Assembly (NCBI RefSeq): GCF_009389715.1
Contig: NC_052399.1
Span: forward strand, 22,887,146 to 22,951,145
Length of the DNA: 64,000 nt
Direction of reading: 5' to 3'
Origin: Phoenix dactylifera
Taxonomy: Eukaryota; Streptophyta; Magnoliopsida; Arecales; Arecaceae
A model generated the notes under the pieces. That model was not told the origin of the DNA, did no database searches, and saw only the letters and a program-made list of their open reading frames with translations. This document shows positions 60,004 through 64,000 of this stretch, one piece after another (positions within the stretch are counted from its first letter, which is position 1; every line of letters begins with the position of its first letter). A program made the translations under genes and the position numbers.

Positions 60004-62117
60004 CGCATATTGAGTTAAAGCTTACAATGAAGAGACAAAAAATCTCATTCTCATTCATGAGAAAAAAAAATCTATGTGAAATATAAAAAAATCGATTCCC
60101 AATGACTAAAAATTGGTATAATTTTTTCCAAATATGTTTCTTAAGTTTTTAGATAAAATGGAGCAAGATCAGTCCCTTCATTAAGAGCATAACAAGTATG
60201 TTATATAACTTTTTTATTAAAATAGATGCTTGACAAAATATAAACCATTTTCGAATGTGTCACTTTTCTATGGTCAACCAAAAATACAAATATTATTTTT
60301 TAATGCATTATATTTTTTTTAAAAATATTTTACTGAGAAAAAATTTTTTCTACAAACTAAATTAGCCTATAATCTCATTTTTCCAGAAGTAAATTTGGAA
60401 TCGTCTGGTAGGATGCAATGTCAAACTAACTCCTATCTATCCAAGCTGAGGATTAGCACGTAGAAAGGATATGCCTAGAAAGGATATCCAAGCTGTGAGT
60501 TTTTCGTATGGGTATTTTAGAGGTGTTTAATGGTCAAGTACGTTGACGAGGAGAGTATTGCATGAGAAATTAATATTAGTCATAGGATTAGCTTAGTTTC
60601 AATAGTAGTGATGAAAGTGGATCGGATAATGTCTATTTGAATCTATCTTCGTATTTGAATCTATTTGAATATGAACAGAATTTTGAGTATCTGATCAATA
60701 TTTGTATTCATATCTATATCCATCAAAGTAAAATGGATATAGATATCGATGGGCAATTATCCAATTCAAATCGAAATATTCGATTTCATTTGTAATGCTA
60801 CTTAATTTTATATAATACTAATAAATTTTTAAGAAAAATAAAAAATCATATTAACATACTATTAACTTGATTTATCATCCACTTAGTAATATTTTTAATT
60901 TTATGGTTATATATTTAATTATTCAACTTATTTTGGTATTTATATCTATATTTTTAGTATCCAATTTGTATTTGTATGCATTTAAAATAAATATGAATAT
61001 AAATTTTTACATCTAATCAATATTCATATCCGTATTTGTATTCATTAAACAAAATAAATATGAATATGTATATACTAGTATCCGATTCGATTTCAATCTT
61101 AATTAGTAGTATTTGTTTTCTCAAAAAAGTTGGGACGCCAAATCAAATTATGTCAAGTTTGGCCTGGTTTAGTTGAATCAGACTTGGTGGTTCAGTTTTG
61201 TATGGATGCAATTAGCTGAATTGTGGTCCAAACTGTTTCGAGTTGGGTTAAGCCCTGTCTCGTTTAGTCCAACCCAATTAGGCCAGACGTGGCTGTTGTC
61301 AGACTTGTTGGGCCTGGTTTTGGGCCGCAGGCCTATCATGCTGCCGTGCTCGTATTTTGGGCCTTGTTGTCAAGGAACTGCGGCTTGTCGGGCCAAGCTT
61401 CAAACAGCTGCTCAACCCATTGAGCCGAGACGGGCCCATACCTTGTACTGATTGGCCATTTGAGCAACTCTCTCCTTTACAAAAAGAATTGGAAATATAG
61501 GCCTTATTTCTAACGTACAAATTTGCGAAGCCTGGAATAACAGAGGAATCTGAAATAACTTCCAAGTCACTATTCCTAGAATACCGCCGCCTTCTTTTTT
61601 TTTTTTTTCGCGGACAAGGTTACCCCAGCGGGAGTGTTATTCCAGGTGGGAATAAGAGATTTGGTCCGAACAACAAACAACAACTACTATTTCAAGAGGA
61701 ACCAAACCGAGCCTTAAGTTGTTCTTTTCTGGAAAACTAAAAAACATTACCTCACCTTATGGGTTTACGTCTATAAGACAAACTTTGATTTGAATATTAA
61801 CGCTGCTACAACCAAGAAAACCCAACTTATTATTACACTGATCATGGGTCCAAGAACAACATATACCGGCCAAGTTGTATAAGCATGCCAATCCATGTGA
61901 AGCGTTGACACAGACCACATGCATATTGTTGCCTCGGAACATGCTACAAACTTACGGATTATAGGACTATAAAGCAACAGATTTTATAGATAAAGGATAA
62001 ATCCAAGTATGCTGATAAAATCATCAACAGATATTTCGGTTCCTTGCCTCTGTACATGGATATAAGATCTACATGGTGCATAGCCATTGTGGAACTAACT
62101 ATATATTTCAGGATCCA
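60004..62117. other. Intergenic DNA with degenerate repeats
   Basis: The part at 60600-61100 is built from degenerate GGATAT/ATTTGAAT words, and 61140-61440 from GGGCC/TTGGGC words, both typical low-order plant repeats. No gene is recognised. Confidence 0.35.
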
Positions 62118-62357
62118 AATCTAATTACAGGCACTGTGATCAACCCTAAAAGAGCTCATATTGTAGGATCCTCTCGTCACACATGACCTACAAGGAGGAA
62201 TGATTGCGATACCATTTGTAACGATCTAAAAACTCATCTAAAAAAAAACTGGCCAGAAGATATTCTTTGGAATTTTTTTGGTAAAGTTTATGCATCTAAG
62301 ATCTACTCATGCACGATGGATATGAAACTAATACATGTCCACACGAGTCCTCTCACA
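62118..62357 (-). mobile_element. TRIM fragment: interior plus terminal repeat
   Basis: Diverged interior (62118-62217, with the primer-binding site GATACCA in reverse) next to a terminal repeat at 62218-62357. The other repeat is absent. It is the most diverged of the four family members in the window. Confidence 0.65.
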
Positions 62358-62582
62358 AGGCATATTTTATTGGCATTCACAAAATCTGAAATTTACAAGT
62401 CTTTGTTGCATTTTAGAGTGGGAAGAACTCTTGCAGATGGATGTCCTTCGTGTTGGTGCCGATAAAATTATGTAGAGATCGCCCATGAGCAGTCCCTTCC
62501 GCAGCAACATTCCCATTTAGAGATCCAAAAACCCCATGGAAAGAATTTGATAGAACAATTATTATCTCGGGTCAGTTTAGAG

Positions 62583-62854
62583 CATGGTATGCTAAATCGG
62601 CCGGTTTAGTCCGTACTATACCGGTTCGGTCTTTGACCGGTACGGTACAACGGTAGAAATGGTTCCGGTCCCATAGGAGCCGGAAACGAGCAGTACGGAG
62701 GCGACCGATTCGCACCAATACCGTTGTGGGCAGTGCGCCTGCCCATGCTTTATTATGGAGACTGGTTTGGCACCGTTATGAACCAGTCCAGACCGATCTC
62801 AAACTGGTCCGATAAGTAACTGGTATGCCTATCAGTACCAGTTCAGCGTACCCT
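62583..62854. mobile_element. MITE with 9-bp target duplication (Mutator-like size)
   Basis: The flanks AGTTTAGAG (62574-62582 and 62855-62863) match perfectly over 9 bp. The ends are loosely inverted (GGTATGCTAAA and GGTACGCTGAA). The interior is rich in ACCGGT and GGTACGG words. Nine-base duplications are the hallmark of Mutator-like elements. It is non-coding. Confidence 0.65.
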
Positions 62855-62863
62855 AGTTTAGAG

Positions 62864-64000
62864 ATAGATAACAAGTTCTTAAAGAACTTAGGAACCACAT
62901 TATTCAATGCTGAATCAGTGGCAGAGGTGGATATCCTAGCAGAACCAATATGTAAAATGGATAAGCTCTTACCATCTCCCACATATGCCCAAGGATGCTT
63001 TGGGTTGAGATATATTAAAGTGAACTCCACCAAAAAACTTGATTAAGATGATTGACATTGCTATTGTGGCCGGATGAGTAGTGAAAGAAACGATTGCTCG
63101 CTAGATATCCATCCTTGTGGCAAATTTAACGTTTGATTGGTGGTCCACCTCGAGAAGACATGCAGGCGAGAGTTGAGATAGAGGGCTCGAAAAATAATCA
63201 AAAATACCATGTTGATTGAATCCTTGTTGAGGAGCATGAAAAATAATCGAAACTTTCGAAAATTAATCTTCTTTTATGTAACTTATTATAACTATGACAC
63301 ATCGAGCATCATTTCATAGTGTAGACATCTATTTTTTTTATAAAAGAAAACAAGGTCATTGATTAAACGTAGCTTCTTCTTCTTCTTTTTTTTGCTTCTA
63401 AGGATAAAACGTAGCTTCTAGGAAACGAGTGGTGCACAAACGACATGTATGTCCACGGCCCATTAATTGAGAAACAGCAAGTTCAAACGTGACCCATTTG
63501 CTGGACGAGGCATAGGTTTCGGCCCATGCCGGTGGCCCAATGTAGTTGGACTAAGCCCTGTTCAAAGTTTAATGGGTTGGGCTACCGTGTGCCGGCACTA
63601 GTTATACATATGTTCTATACTTCTATAGGAGAACTTAATTACGGGTCCCTAAATTTTGACTATATATATATAATATATATTATATATGAGACTAATGGAG
63701 GATTAGCTTTATGTTATGCACTTCCACGGATCTAGAACTGATCAGGAGCCGGTCCTCAAGCCTAAACTCTATTCATTTTTAGTCCAACTTCAGGCCAGAT
63801 CTATTTAAAATTTTATATTTTCTGTGCTCAAAGTCGATCCATGATCAGCTCTACACTGGTCTCAACAAGCAGCGCGCTTGGACCAGTTCATATATTATAC
63901 AGAAAAATTAATTTCACATCCCTGCTTCCCAGGTTTTAGCAATAGTTTGCATCTAACGCTTTGGCATCATTGGAAAACTAGCTTGGTGTCACATTTTGAG
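62864..64000. other. Intergenic DNA at the right edge
   Basis: No gene or named repeat is recognised. A short palindromic AT run lies at 63661-63688. Confidence 0.35.

Overview
The window is nuclear DNA from a flowering plant. The genes have many GT-AG introns, belong to plant-only families, and sit in AT-rich intergenic DNA full of small transposons. The first exon of the NPR gene is very GC-rich while its later exons are AT-rich, which is common in commelinid monocots. Together with the short TRIM, SINE and MITE families this suggests a monocot, possibly a palm; that placement is inference.

Seven gene models are supported with exon boundaries read from the sequence. (1) An NPR3/NPR4-type salicylic-acid receptor, + strand, 7440-12599, 4 exons, 570 aa. 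(2) A secreted, intronless 278-aa protein made of eight 31-aa repeats, each carrying a CLE-like peptide, - strand, 14827-15663. (3) A class-A2-type heat stress transcription factor, - strand, 21441-22948, 2 exons, 349 aa. (4) An EPFL cysteine-rich peptide, + strand, 32857-33807, 3 exons, 128 aa. (5) An IQM-type calmodulin-binding protein, + strand, 42875-45825, 9 coding exons, 507 aa. (6) An IQD (IQ67-domain) protein, + strand, 48186-50867, 5 exons, 454 aa. (7) A CYP711A/MAX1 strigolactone-pathway P450, - strand, 52869-56651, 5 exons, 545 aa. These genes are not an operon or a pathway cluster. They share a broad theme of signalling (salicylic acid, CLE and EPFL peptides, calmodulin, strigolactone, heat).

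The left end (1-7.4 kb) is transposon-rich. Two LINE 3' ends were inserted successively into the same target. Next comes a 3.0-kb hAT-like element that carries a broken ROP/RAC GTPase gene, with a complete TRIM element nested in it. Around the CLE-like gene there are local duplications upstream and direct repeats on both flanks. Upstream of the heat stress factor there is an array of perfect heat-shock elements. About 450 bp of this array is present a second time inside a 2.4-kb non-autonomous LTR element further upstream, and a 1.6-kb Harbinger-type element lies between the two copies. From 27.9 to 32.5 kb and 33.8 to 41.5 kb there is gene-poor, AT-rich DNA with MITEs and microsatellites. The right end (57-64 kb) holds a 126-bp tandem duplication, TRIM relics, a SINE and a MITE with a 9-bp target duplication.

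The best candidates for something unusual are the multi-copy CLE-like precursor and the heat-shock-element segment shared by the HSF promoter and an LTR element. No tRNA, rRNA, CRISPR or bacterial-type feature was seen.
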